Shown: positions 1 through 7,051 of the stretch, piece after piece
Position numbering within the stretch: position 1 is the stretch's first letter
Layout of the letters: each line of letters opens with the position of its first letter
IMG/VR virus record: IMGVR_UViG_3300032289_000970
Coordinates: 1-20,173 of that record
Length of the DNA: 20,173 bases
Origin: a virus
Reading direction: 5' to 3' (one strand)
The notes under the pieces: generated by a model
The model's input: the letters and a program-made list of their open reading frames with translations, nothing else
Told to the model about the DNA's origin: nothing
Databases searched by the model: none
Made by a program: the position numbers and the translations under genes

Positions 1-717
1 GCCCAAGATCTCAAGGCTGTTCACGGTCTAGATGCCGAAGCAGAGTTGGCTAACCTACTCAGCACCGAAATTCTTGCCGAAATCAACCGTGAAATCGTCA
101 AGACCATTTACTACGTTGCTAAGAGTGGTTCACAACAAAACGATCTCACAGGCAAAGGAACCTATGATCTTGATGATGACTCAGATGGCCGTTGGTCTGC
201 CGAACGTTTCCGTGGACTCAGCTTCCAAATTGAACGCGAGTGCAATGCAATCGCCAAGGAAACCCGCCGTGGTAAGGGCAACTTTATCATCTGCGATAGC
301 GATACCGCAGCCGCCCTCGCCATGTCTGGATTCATGAGCCTAAGCCCTGCTATCTCACCACAAATCAATGCTGATGATACTCAAAGCACCTTTGCTGGTG
401 TTCTAAGTGGTAAGATCAAGGTTTACATTGATCCATATAGCCCACTCGGTTATAACTTCTTCGTTGCTGGTTATAAGGGTGAATCGCCATATGATGCTGG
501 ATTGTTCTACTGCCCATACGTTCCGCTACAAATGGTACGTGCAGTTGATCCAAATACTTTCCAACCTCGTATTGCCTTCAAGACCCGTTATGGTGTAGTT
601 GCTAACCCATATGTTCTCAATAGCAGCAACGTCCCAGACGCTGATACCTTGACTGCCGGTCTCAACCAATACTATCGCTTGACCAGAGTTACCAACCTCC
701 ACGGTAACACCATCTAA
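1..717 (+). CDS. 23: Major capsid protein gp23, C-terminal part (5' end outside window)
   Basis: The frame is open from the first base, so the true start lies upstream; 238 residues are visible and end in TAA. In T4-like phages gp23 forms the hexamers of the prolate head after cleavage by the prohead protease. The segment follows T4 gp23 closely: a RFRGLSFQIERE helix region, TRRGKGNFIICDSD, then FAGVLSGKIKVYIDPYSP, FVAGYKG, YDAGLFYCPYVPL and FKTRYGVVANPYV near the C-terminus. These blocks correspond to the conserved HK97-fold P and A domain strands of gp23. Base composition is clearly more GC-rich than the rest of the window (about 55% over the first 60 bases), as expected for a very highly expressed core gene. 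A strong hairpin follows 36 nt after the stop. The family assignment is secure; the host lineage is not. Confidence 0.97.
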   Translation, partial: AQDLKAVHGLDAEAELANLLSTEILAEINREIVKTIYYVAKSGSQQNDLTGKGTYDLDDDSDGRWSAERFRGLSFQIERECNAIAKETRRGKGNFIICDSDTAAALAMSGFMSLSPAISPQINADDTQSTFAGVLSGKIKVYIDPYSPLGYNFFVAGYKGESPYDAGLFYCPYVPLQMVRAVDPNTFQPRIAFKTRYGVVANPYVLNSSNVPDADTLTAGLNQYYRLTRVTNLHGNTI

Positions 718-752
718 TTGATGGGGTCTTGAGAAAAGTAGGAAACCTTTCG

Positions 753-787
753 AAGTCCTCCCCAGAAATGGGGAGGACTTCTGTTTT
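753..787 (+). terminator. Rho-independent terminator after the capsid gene
   Basis: A perfect 11-bp stem (AAGTCCTCCCC at 753-763, GGGGAGGACTT at 770-780) encloses a 6-base loop (AGAAAT) and is followed by CTGTTTT. It lies 36 nt past the capsid stop and separates capsid transcription from the next gene. This is the strongest stem-loop I saw in the window. Confidence 0.9.
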
Positions 788-789
788 GG

Positions 790-797
790 GATAAATA
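790..797 (+). promoter_or_regulatory. Candidate late promoter (GATAAATA) for the gp19-like gene
   Basis: GATAAATA differs from the T4 late-promoter octamer TATAAATA at the first base only. It sits between the terminator and the next start codon. With T4 spacing (octamer at about -13 to -6) the transcript would begin at 803, the A of the ATG. The same variant lies ahead of the gene starting at 1992 on the other strand. The octamer also occurs inside AT-rich genes, so position rather than sequence alone supports this call. Confidence 0.5.
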
Positions 798-802
798 ATT
801 TT

Positions 803-1327
803 ATGAGCTGCAATTCAAACATCAATCCACTTTACAATAGTTATTTTACCTTAGTCTTTGGAAGAGGTACAAAGCAGTTTGAATTGAATTGCCAGAGAGT
901 TAATCTTCCCGGATGTACAGTACCAGACACAGCCCAACCTACAATTTTTGGAACAACGGTACCAGTTCCAACTATGCAATTTAATTATGAAACTTTAAAT
1001 GTAGAATTTATAGTTGATTCAAGATTGGAAAACTGGAAGAGTTTATATTCGTGGATGCGCAATTTGGCAAATATTGAAAACGATGACCAAAATAATATCA
1101 AATATCAAGATTGGCACAGAAGTGCAAATTTACTGATATACGATCCAACCTCAACTTGTACAAATTTAACAGTTACTTTTAAATATATTGTTCCAACAAA
1201 TTTAAGTGGAGTGATATTTCAATCAGATAGTGCTGATGCTATTTTGCAAAAAGCAACTTGCAAATTTAAATTTTCGTATTATACTTTAGACCCTGATGCA
1301 CCGGGAGATCTTACAGGTGCTGTTTAA
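803..1327 (+). CDS. gp19-like tail-tube-fold structural protein
   Basis: A 174-residue protein. The N-terminal half carries the pattern I associate with T4 gp19-type tail tube proteins and their gp54-like relatives: a FELNCQRVNLPGC strand and turn, a proline-rich loop (TIFGTTVPVP), then NVEFIVDSRLENWKSLYSWMRNL. The C-terminal half has LLIYDP, VTFKYIVPTNLSGV and the closing FKFSYYTLDP strand. I infer a virion role, either a tail tube or baseplate component or a paralogue of the main tube protein; which one cannot be decided here, and gp19 proper normally lies with gp18. There is no ribosome binding site upstream, and the candidate late promoter would place the transcript start on the ATG. Its stop overlaps the convergent stop of the next gene (TTAA, 1324-1327). 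Lower GC than the capsid gene. Confidence 0.75.
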   Translation: MSCNSNINPLYNSYFTLVFGRGTKQFELNCQRVNLPGCTVPDTAQPTIFGTTVPVPTMQFNYETLNVEFIVDSRLENWKSLYSWMRNLANIENDDQNNIKYQDWHRSANLLIYDPTSTCTNLTVTFKYIVPTNLSGVIFQSDSADAILQKATCKFKFSYYTLDPDAPGDLTGAV

Positions 1328-1992
1328 AGATAATCTTTTGGATCATCCGACCAGCTTTCGGCTGATTTTGGATCACCTTCTGGATTAAAAGGTAGTTTTT
1401 TAATCTCAGGATTCATTGTACGGCGTTTCTTTGGCTTGGGTGGGCTTGGAGCCTCTTCTTGTGGAGTATCCATTATAGCCGATTCTGCTTCAGATTCTTC
1501 TATTTCCTCAATATCATCATCTTCTATTAAAATTTCAGCAGCCTCAAAACTATCGATCATGTCATTTACAAAATTTACAAAATCTTCATTTGTAAAAAGA
1601 TCGTTCAACATTTGAAGTCCTGCTTCGTGGCCAAATTTCATGTCATCTGGCATTGGAGCAATTGTTGTCTTGGAATCAGTCTGCATGGTCATGAAGAATA
1701 CTTCATACATTTTTTCTAATTCTAATGCTGGAGAACCCATGTAGACTATTACATTTCGTGATAATGAAATTTCATAACCACGTATGTTTGAAAGATAATT
1801 TGTAAGTTTTACGTATTCTATTAGTTCGCTTTTTTCATCACGAACTACATAGGTTTCAATACGAGCAGGTAACTTAATTGAAATTCTATCGGGGTATGCT
1901 TCATGTACCATACCAATTATTTCTTCACCTGAAGTAAGCTTAACAACTCGCAATACACCGCCAAAAGAATTCTCGGGAAGTGATTCGGACAT
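1324..1992 (-). CDS. Hypothetical protein with Sm-like N-terminus and acidic tail
   Basis: 222 residues, function unknown. Residues about 12-55 (VLRVVKLTSGEEIIGMVHEA, then a strand ending in ETYVV) resemble the first strands of an Sm/LSm small beta-barrel, in which a V-x-L-x-x-G-x-x-x-x-G pattern is typical. Around residues 83-102 comes a region with MGSPALELEKMYEVFF. From about residue 150 the protein is highly acidic (EDDDIEEIEESEAE) and then rich in Pro and Lys (PSPPKPKKRR), ending in SWSDDPKDYL. Such a tail is likely disordered and could contact a partner or nucleic-acid enzymes. The start is well supported: GGGAGGA (2006-2000) lies 7 nt upstream of the ATG, the best ribosome binding site in the window. 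A late-type octamer overlaps the uvsW stop just upstream. The Sm-like reading is by eye only. Confidence 0.7.
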   Translation of the reverse strand: MSESLPENSFGGVLRVVKLTSGEEIIGMVHEAYPDRISIKLPARIETYVVRDEKSELIEYVKLTNYLSNIRGYEISLSRNVIVYMGSPALELEKMYEVFFMTMQTDSKTTIAPMPDDMKFGHEAGLQMLNDLFTNEDFVNFVNDMIDSFEAAEILIEDDDIEEIEESEAESAIMDTPQEEAPSPPKPKKRRTMNPEIKKLPFNPEGDPKSAESWSDDPKDYL

Positions 1993-1999
1993 ATGTATG

Positions 2000-2006
2000 T
2001 CCTCCC
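2000..2006 (-). promoter_or_regulatory. Ribosome binding site for the Sm-like gene
   Basis: On the minus strand this reads GGGAGGA, 7 nt ahead of the ATG at 1992. It fixes the start and is exceptional here, because most genes in the window lack a recognisable Shine-Dalgarno sequence. Confidence 0.85.
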
Positions 2007-2013
2007 TTCTCTA

Positions 2014-3522
2014 TTATTTATCTTTTATGCTGTCCTTTAAAGACATGGAAAAGATCTTATGATCAAACTTTTCTTTTTTGTATATCTTTACACGTTCTTC
2101 AAAGTGGCGGAATATATGATTCTTGTGTTTTAACCAACAAAGATCGTCAACAATATCAAAAACTTTTAGTGTTTTCTTTTTTGCAGAAACTCTAAGACCA
2201 CGACCAATGCTCTGCAGTAATCTAATTATAGACTTAGTAGGCGAGGCAAAAATAATATTGTCGATATTAACAATGTTGATACCAGCGCTAGTAGTGCCAT
2301 AACTCGCAACCAATATAGCATCTCTTTCCGTATCAACGACTTTTCTAATATATTCTCTTGTGTCTGCTTCTGTTTTTCCAGAGATAAAATATATTGATCT
2401 ACCGCTTTTTGCTGACTCCAAGAGAGCGGCGAGAGGCTTCCCGTGATCTTCGACGTAATTGAAGAGAACGAGCGTGTTGCCTTTGGTTTTGAGGGCAAGT
2501 TCTTTGACAAATTCGTTCCTCTTATTATTAGTTATAATCCACTTCAATTCGTCAGGGTATTTTTGTTTTTTGAGCAGTTGTTTTTCTTCGTCAGTATACT
2601 GCAACAGAATACAGTCGATTCCGATGGTGGCGAGCAATCCCTTGTTCATTAAGTTTTTTGTTTGAATGAACTGTATAGCGGGACCAAGAATACCTTCGAT
2701 ACTCAATCGATGTGCCTGTGCTTGGTCTAGTGTTCCTGTTGTGCCAATACGAAACCAAGCCTTTGCAAGCTTCTGTCCAATCATATTGATTGATTCTGCT
2801 TTGGCTTGATGACACTCGTCAAAGAAGATGGCATCAAATTGATCAAACCATTCTCTGGGCAATTTATATATTGATTGCCATGTAGAGACTACTATCTGCT
2901 TATTAGTATCTTTATCCATCCCGGCTGAAATCTTATGAAGATATTTCTTGCAAGACCAAGATGGATCTTGAGAAGAATAATCAAAAAAATCAGAATCCAT
3001 CTGATTCACGAGACCAACGGTTGGTACGAGAATCAAAATTTTGCGATTTGATGATAATACGGATTGAAGAAACCGGACCAAGACGTAAATTATCAAACTT
3101 TTGCCCGAACCAGTAGGAGAAATCAATACGCATCTGTGATGGTTCAAAGCATGCATAATAGCCTGTTGCTGATGGGCATGCATCTGCACGGGCTTTTTCT
3201 TTACCGATACCGCTAGGGTATCGTAAAATTGAGCAAGCTGTGTTTCCTTTATACATAAAGGATTCCTACTCTCTTTTATATTTAATGAATAATTACGATC
3301 TATAGAAAACTTATTAAGATAAGTTTTTAAACCACGTGGAAGAGTTGATGTAAGTATATCATATAACCGGATCTTTCCATCCCATATACGCCGTTTGAAC
3401 ATAGGCATATACTGGGCACCGGGTACCATGAACGAGAAATAATCTCGTAGTTCTTGCTTAATTCCTTTTTCTGTTTTGATGTAGTAACGAACTTCATCTA
3501 CAGATTCAACTTCAATATCCAC
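2014..3522 (-). CDS. uvsW: UvsW-like ATP-dependent DNA/RNA helicase
   Basis: 502 residues, matching the length of T4 UvsW (about 500). UvsW is a superfamily 2 helicase that unwinds branched DNA and R-loops and drives the switch from origin-dependent to recombination-dependent replication. The N-terminal UvsW-specific domain is visible (RDYFSFMVPGAQYMP, then IWDGKIRLYD, about residues 26-55). Motor motifs follow in order: Walker A SPTGSGKS (135-142), a VPT strand motif (166-168), DECH box (235-238), GTTGTL (260-265), and motif VI QSIGRGLR (437-444). The start is GTG (3522-3520), 7 nt after the uvsY stop; no ATG occurs in frame nearby. A perfect TATAAATA lies just ahead, consistent with the late expression of uvsW known in T4. 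No frame damage is seen. Confidence 0.96.
   Translation of the reverse strand: MDIEVESVDEVRYYIKTEKGIKQELRDYFSFMVPGAQYMPMFKRRIWDGKIRLYDILTSTLPRGLKTYLNKFSIDRNYSLNIKESRNPLCIKETQLAQFYDTLAVSVKKKPVQMHAHQQQAIMHALNHHRCVLISPTGSGKSLIIYVLVRFLQSVLSSNRKILILVPTVGLVNQMDSDFFDYSSQDPSWSCKKYLHKISAGMDKDTNKQIVVSTWQSIYKLPREWFDQFDAIFFDECHQAKAESINMIGQKLAKAWFRIGTTGTLDQAQAHRLSIEGILGPAIQFIQTKNLMNKGLLATIGIDCILLQYTDEEKQLLKKQKYPDELKWIITNNKRNEFVKELALKTKGNTLVLFNYVEDHGKPLAALLESAKSGRSIYFISGKTEADTREYIRKVVDTERDAILVASYGTTSAGINIVNIDNIIFASPTKSIIRLLQSIGRGLRVSAKKKTLKVFDIVDDLCWLKHKNHIFRHFEERVKIYKKEKFDHKIFSMSLKDSIKDK
2015..2022 (-). promoter_or_regulatory. Candidate late promoter (GATAAATA) for the Sm-like gene
   Basis: The minus strand reads GATAAATA across the end of uvsW, overlapping its TAA stop. 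T4-type spacing predicts a start near 2009, giving a 17-nt leader that contains the GGGAGGA site. It is the same one-base variant as at 790-797. Confidence 0.5.
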
Positions 3523-3526
3523 ATAA

Positions 3527-3534
3527 TATTTATA
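3527..3534 (-). promoter_or_regulatory. Candidate late promoter (TATAAATA) for uvsW
   Basis: The minus strand carries a perfect T4 late octamer TATAAATA overlapping the uvsY stop codon and ending 4 nt before the uvsW GTG. T4 spacing would put the transcript start on or within the GTG. T4 uvsW is a late gene, which makes the placement credible. The AT-rich context means chance occurrence is possible. Confidence 0.55.
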
Positions 3535-3967
3535 CTATGCCGTTCATCATTTTTTGCCAGTCAATGGCAGACTTGATGTTGAAGTTTCTATTATTAATGG
3601 CCTTTAAAAATTCCTCAACCATTTTGACTTTAATCTCGTTGACAGCAACCTTAGATTTTAATTCAACAATCTTGGGATCACCATCAATAAACTTTTCTAC
3701 ATCGGTCTTGAGTAGATCCAAGTCAAATGGTTCTTCTCCCCATGCTTCCAATTCTTCTTTGGATGCTTTACCAGTCAAGATTTTCCACTTACGCAATCGT
3801 TGAATTGCATATTCATTCTGGTGTTTGGTCAAAAGCAATTTAAAGTCTGTAAGCATATTAAGATACTTAGCGTGAACTTGAGGTATCTTAAGAGCCTCTA
3901 CACCTAATTCTGTAGAGTCTATTTGGGAATCTTTAGTAATATTATTCTTGAGGTCTTCTAGATTCAT
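3530..3967 (-). CDS. uvsY: UvsY recombination mediator
   Basis: 145 residues against 137 in T4. UvsY loads the UvsX recombinase onto gp32-coated single-stranded DNA. The start MNLEDLKNNITKDSQIDSTEL closely matches the T4 N-terminus (MRLEDLQEELKKD-x-x-IDSTKL), and the C-terminal part, with a FLKAINNRNFNIKSAIDWQK stretch, matches the T4 block ending in the helix after SRGFAIKHIQDM. The rest is charged and helical, as expected for a hexameric mediator. It lies 7 nt upstream of uvsW, so the two could be co-transcribed, although uvsW may also have its own late promoter. There is no Shine-Dalgarno site before the ATG, and a sigma70-like promoter ends 9 nt upstream, so the leader would be very short or absent. 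Confidence 0.93.
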   Translation of the reverse strand: MNLEDLKNNITKDSQIDSTELGVEALKIPQVHAKYLNMLTDFKLLLTKHQNEYAIQRLRKWKILTGKASKEELEAWGEEPFDLDLLKTDVEKFIDGDPKIVELKSKVAVNEIKVKMVEEFLKAINNRNFNIKSAIDWQKMMNGIV

Positions 3968-3976
3968 TTGGTATGT

Positions 3977-4004
3977 AGTATAAAGTACCTTAGAAAAAAG
4001 TCAA
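3977..4004 (-). promoter_or_regulatory. Sigma70-type promoter for uvsY (uvsW)
   Basis: On the minus strand TTGACT (4004-3999), a 16-bp spacer and TATACT (3982-3977) make a near-consensus host-type promoter. The -10 box ends 9 nt before the uvsY ATG, so transcription would start within a few bases of the start codon. It stands back to back with the promoter of the island on the other strand. Confidence 0.7.
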
Positions 4005-4013
4005 CTAAATAAC

Positions 4014-4042
4014 TTGACATCTTTAATATGATGTATTATATT
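4014..4042 (+). promoter_or_regulatory. Sigma70-type promoter at the head of the glycan island
   Basis: TTGACA (4014-4019), a 17-bp spacer and TATATT (4037-4042) give an almost ideal sigma70 promoter, 14 nt before the first island gene. It is followed by GTGAGG (4047-4052) as a plausible ribosome binding site. It is the only clear promoter I see for the 13 kb of co-directional genes downstream, and suggests early host-polymerase expression. Confidence 0.75.
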
Positions 4043-4056
4043 AATTGTGAGGTATT

Positions 4057-4725
4057 ATGTCTAGATTATTAATTAAATTTCCAACAAGAAATAGACCAGA
4101 AAAATTTAAAAAAGTATTTCAACTTTACATTGATTTCCTTTCAGGAAAGCATGATGTAAAGTTTGTTGTTACTATGGATGAAGACGACCTCACCATGAAC
4201 AATGATGAAATTAAAAATTGGTTGAATTCTTTACCAATCAAAATTAAATATGTTTATGGTCATTCTAAATCAAAAATACAAGCTGTAAATGCAGATTTAG
4301 ATGATGAAAACGCGGATGTATTGCTTTTAGCATCTGATGATATGATTCCACAAATTAAAGGATATGATGATATCATATTTGAAGGGTTTAAACAAACCTT
4401 CCCAGATTTTAATGGAGCTATTAAATTTCATGATGGTTTGAGAGATGATGATTTAATGACATTGTGTGTCATGGGTTGGCCACTATACAAACATTTTGGA
4501 TATATTTACAGTCCAGAATATACTTCTGTGTATTCTGATACAGAACAATCTTTGGTATTAATGTCTATGAAAAAACTAGCTACATCGCCTGTTTGTATTA
4601 TTCAACATGCATGGACTCCTGAACCATGGGATACATTGCATGCTAGAAATGAAAATACCGAAATGTATGATAAAGATAAAAAAGTTTTTGACCGAAGAAT
4701 GAAAGAATTTTTTATATCAAAATGA
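4057..4725 (+). CDS. GT2-like glycosyltransferase (GT-A fold)
   Basis: 222 residues. The beginning, MSRLLIKFPTRNRPEKF, has the S/T-R-x-R-P pattern of GT2-type enzymes that bind a nucleotide sugar. VKFVVTMDEDD follows (35-44), and DVLLLASDDMIP (87-98) supplies the acidic metal-binding motif (SDDM in place of a classic DxD). A conserved later stretch reads IKFHDGLRDDDLMTLCVMGWPLYKHFGYIYSPEYTS in outline (residues about 126-160), with the acidic cluster expected near the acceptor site. No signal peptide or membrane segment is seen, so it should act in the cytoplasm. It is the first gene of the island, preceded by a strong promoter and GTGAGG. Its ATGA overlap with the next gene implies translational coupling. 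Donor and acceptor are unknown. Very AT-rich. Confidence 0.8.
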   Translation: MSRLLIKFPTRNRPEKFKKVFQLYIDFLSGKHDVKFVVTMDEDDLTMNNDEIKNWLNSLPIKIKYVYGHSKSKIQAVNADLDDENADVLLLASDDMIPQIKGYDDIIFEGFKQTFPDFNGAIKFHDGLRDDDLMTLCVMGWPLYKHFGYIYSPEYTSVYSDTEQSLVLMSMKKLATSPVCIIQHAWTPEPWDTLHARNENTEMYDKDKKVFDRRMKEFFISK

Positions 4726-5399
4726 AATATTTGACATATTTAAACAGTGGTTGTAAAAATATTTGTGACAATATGTTATTGTCTGCAGAAAAAGTAGGTA
4801 TTAGCAAATCACAATTTATTATTGTCGCATTTGATAGACCAATATATGATTATTACACTGAACAAGGTATTGCGACTGAATTATTTGAAGATGTGCCCGA
4901 ACAAACATACCATAATTGGACATGGGACGAACAATCAAAATTCAGAGCATTAGTAAAAAACAAATGGACACTTATTAAAAAATATTATGAAAATAATAAA
5001 TCATTAATGTGGTTGGACACTGATATAGTATTTTTAAAAAATCCAAATACGTTTTTAGAACAAATAAAAAATACAACATTTCAAATAGATTATCCTGTAA
5101 AATGTGCTTGCACAGGATTGATGTATTTTCCAGAGTGTGATTTATCTAAAAAAATAATTGATGATCTTGGGTCACAGAATACTGAAGATGATCAATTAGT
5201 GTGCAACAATTATCTTGAAAATAATGGATTGAAAAAACAAGTTGATTTTTTTAATTTAAATTATTTTCCAAATGGTGGTTATTTTTTTGATGCAAAAGGT
5301 ACAAGTATTGATACTGCCATAATGTTGCATTGCAATTATATTGTTGGTATGGAAAACAAGATAAATAGATTAAAAGATATTGGAGTTTGGTATCTGTGA
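4722..5399 (+). CDS. Nucleotide-diphospho-sugar transferase-like protein (PF03407 type)
   Basis: 225 residues, soluble. The core WLDTDIVFLKNP (97-108) holds a DxD motif (D99, D101) in the setting typical of the PF03407/GT77-like family. Upstream, the segment around residues 70-80 (QSKFRALVKNKWTLI) matches the helix that precedes the DxD strand in these enzymes. Downstream come CTGLMYFPE and EDDQLVCNNYL, then LNYFPNGGYFF, resembling the usual acceptor-side blocks in which D-D/E-Q-x-x-x-N is common. H-C-N near the C-terminus may be a metal ligand. The start overlaps the previous stop as ATGA (4722-4725); the stop overlaps the next GTG start. Substrate unknown. Confidence 0.75.
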   Translation: MKYLTYLNSGCKNICDNMLLSAEKVGISKSQFIIVAFDRPIYDYYTEQGIATELFEDVPEQTYHNWTWDEQSKFRALVKNKWTLIKKYYENNKSLMWLDTDIVFLKNPNTFLEQIKNTTFQIDYPVKCACTGLMYFPECDLSKKIIDDLGSQNTEDDQLVCNNYLENNGLKKQVDFFNLNYFPNGGYFFDAKGTSIDTAIMLHCNYIVGMENKINRLKDIGVWYL

Positions 5400-6238
5400 T
5401 TTATACTCGTGAAGATTTAAGACCTGTTCCATCATATCCCGTATACCCACCATATCATAGTGGGGATTATATGGAAGACTATTTCTATAAAAAATTTATA
5501 GAAAATAATCCGTCATTGGATAGAGATTATATTGCAATAAGTTGGACAACATTGTATTGTGAAAATAAAGATAAAGATATACAATCATTTTTAAATTCAC
5601 TAGATTTAAATAAAAAATATTTTACAGTTTTACAACATGATGATGCACCAAGGCATATTTTACCACCAGATACGTTATGTTTTTCGGCAGGTGGAAATGT
5701 TTCTGGAAAAAATATTATACCCATTCCATTAATTTGTTCACAATTGCCAACAGAACTGATTATAAAAGAAGAAAAAAAATATACTGCTTCTTTTGTTGGT
5801 TCTACAACACATCCAATTAGAATAAAACTGGCCCAAACTTTATTTGGTAAAGATGATTATCAAATATGGATTAAACAATGGTCACCATCAGTAGATAAAT
5901 CAGAATTTGAATTATTTTTAGAATTGGCATCTAAAAGTAAATATTTACTCTGTCCTAGAGGATATGGATTAAATTCTTTTAGATTATATGAAGCATTTCA
6001 ATTAAATTGTGTTCCTGTTATTATAACAGATAAATTATATTTACCGTGGCAAGATGAATTAAATTGGAATGAGTTTTCAATTTTGATTGATGAAAATAAT
6101 CTTCATAATATCGATATTATATTAAAAAATATAAATGATGAACAATATAAAAAATTATTGACAACAGGAAAAAAAATATATTCTTCATATTTGACATTAG
6201 ACGGAATGTATGATAATATTATAAAGAGATTAAAATGA
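5396..6238 (+). CDS. Exostosin-like (GT47) glycosyltransferase
   Basis: 280 residues with GTG at 5396 as start; this makes a GTGA overlap with the upstream stop, matching the ATGA couplings nearby. A TTG at 5387 would add three residues and has no support. The C-terminal half is the exostosin signature: ASFVGSTTHPIR (131-142), then LLCPRGYGLNSFRLYEAFQ (184-202), VPVIITD (206-212) and LPWQDELNW (216-224). The block R-G-x-G-x-x-S-x-R-x-x-E-A-x-x-x-x-x-x-P-V-I is conserved in GT47 enzymes, which use a GT-B fold. In animals and plants GT47 members build heparan sulfate and cell-wall glycans; bacterial and viral members are mostly uncharacterised. No membrane anchor, unlike eukaryotic exostosins. 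A second out-of-frame ATG overlaps its stop (6235). Confidence 0.82.
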   Translation: MIYTREDLRPVPSYPVYPPYHSGDYMEDYFYKKFIENNPSLDRDYIAISWTTLYCENKDKDIQSFLNSLDLNKKYFTVLQHDDAPRHILPPDTLCFSAGGNVSGKNIIPIPLICSQLPTELIIKEEKKYTASFVGSTTHPIRIKLAQTLFGKDDYQIWIKQWSPSVDKSEFELFLELASKSKYLLCPRGYGLNSFRLYEAFQLNCVPVIITDKLYLPWQDELNWNEFSILIDENNLHNIDIILKNINDEQYKKLLTTGKKIYSSYLTLDGMYDNIIKRLK

Positions 6239-6353
6239 AATTGGAAAAAACTTCAAATTCTCCCTCAAGAAAAATTTCCATTACCAATAAACAACTTTTT
6301 TAATTTAGGTTTGTGCAGCAATACAAAAACACAAATTGTATAGAATAATAATT
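6239..6353 (+). other. AT-rich gap, possible remnant of a gene start
   Basis: This is the largest gap inside the first half of the island. A 22-codon frame begins with ATG at 6235, overlapping the previous stop as ATGA exactly like the real genes here, and ends in TAA at 6303. It matches nothing I recognise. It may be the decayed 5' end of a lost gene or chance. I found no clear promoter or terminator in the gap. Confidence 0.3.
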
Positions 6354-7046
6354 ATGTTTAAAAATATACCAAAAATAATATATCAAACTTGGTTTAAAAA
6401 AGAACTTCCTATTCCTATTCAGTCAAGTATTGATAATATGATGATAATTAATAAAGACTATGAGTATCAATTATTTGATGATGTGGATATGCGTAATTTT
6501 ATTAAAACAAATTACGATGAAACTATTTTAAAATGTTTTGATTCTTTAAAAATAGGTGCTGCCAAAGCAGACCTTTGGCGTTATCTTATTCTTTATAAAA
6601 CTGGTGGAATATATATTGATGTTGATTCTACAATTATTGGTAAACTTGATGAGTTAATTCAAAATGAAGCGTGTGCTGTAATAAGCAGAGAGACAAACTA
6701 TAATAAATTTGTACAATGGTGTTTAATATTTACACCAGATCATCCATTACTAAAAATATGTATAGATAAATGTATTGCAAATATACAGAGTGGAAGTATA
6801 ATGGATGTAACAGAATTGACTGGACCAGTTGTATACTCTGATTCTATAAGAGAATACTTTAACGATAATAACATTTATTCTAAATCAGATTTTGAAATTA
6901 ACTCAAATAAAAATAAAACTGGTGTAAAAGTAATTGATTATGATTATAAAAATTACGCCAATTTCCTTCATCCAAATAAAGATATGTTATATCAAGATAA
7001 ATTATATTGGAGAGATGAACAAAAATTACTTTTAAATAGAAAATAA
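6354..7046 (+). CDS. GT32/OCH1-like glycosyltransferase with DxD motif
   Basis: 230 residues from ATG 6354. The family opening IPKIIYQTWF (5-14) sits normally after four residues, so the upstream in-frame TTG at 6336 is rejected. The catalytic core is AAKADLWRYLILYKTGGIYIDVD (residues 69-91 in outline), with the DxD at D89-V90-D91. This is the Gly_transf_sug (PF04488) pattern shared with yeast OCH1 mannosyltransferase and bacterial capsule transferases. A further conserved block, ELTGPVVYSDSI, follows at about 156-167. GT-A fold, metal dependent, usually retaining. No membrane segment. No ribosome binding site ahead of it, only A/T-rich sequence. Donor sugar unknown. Confidence 0.87.
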   Translation: MFKNIPKIIYQTWFKKELPIPIQSSIDNMMIINKDYEYQLFDDVDMRNFIKTNYDETILKCFDSLKIGAAKADLWRYLILYKTGGIYIDVDSTIIGKLDELIQNEACAVISRETNYNKFVQWCLIFTPDHPLLKICIDKCIANIQSGSIMDVTELTGPVVYSDSIREYFNDNNIYSKSDFEINSNKNKTGVKVIDYDYKNYANFLHPNKDMLYQDKLYWRDEQKLLLNRK

Positions 7047-7051
7047 TCTTT

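Noticed and set aside
5387-5395. TTG start for the exostosin-like gene
   Set aside because: GTG at 5396 gives a GTGA overlap like the other coupled genes; the three extra residues have no family support.
6336-6353. TTG start for the OCH1-like gene
   Set aside because: The conserved family opening begins four residues after the ATG at 6354, so the upstream extension is unlikely.
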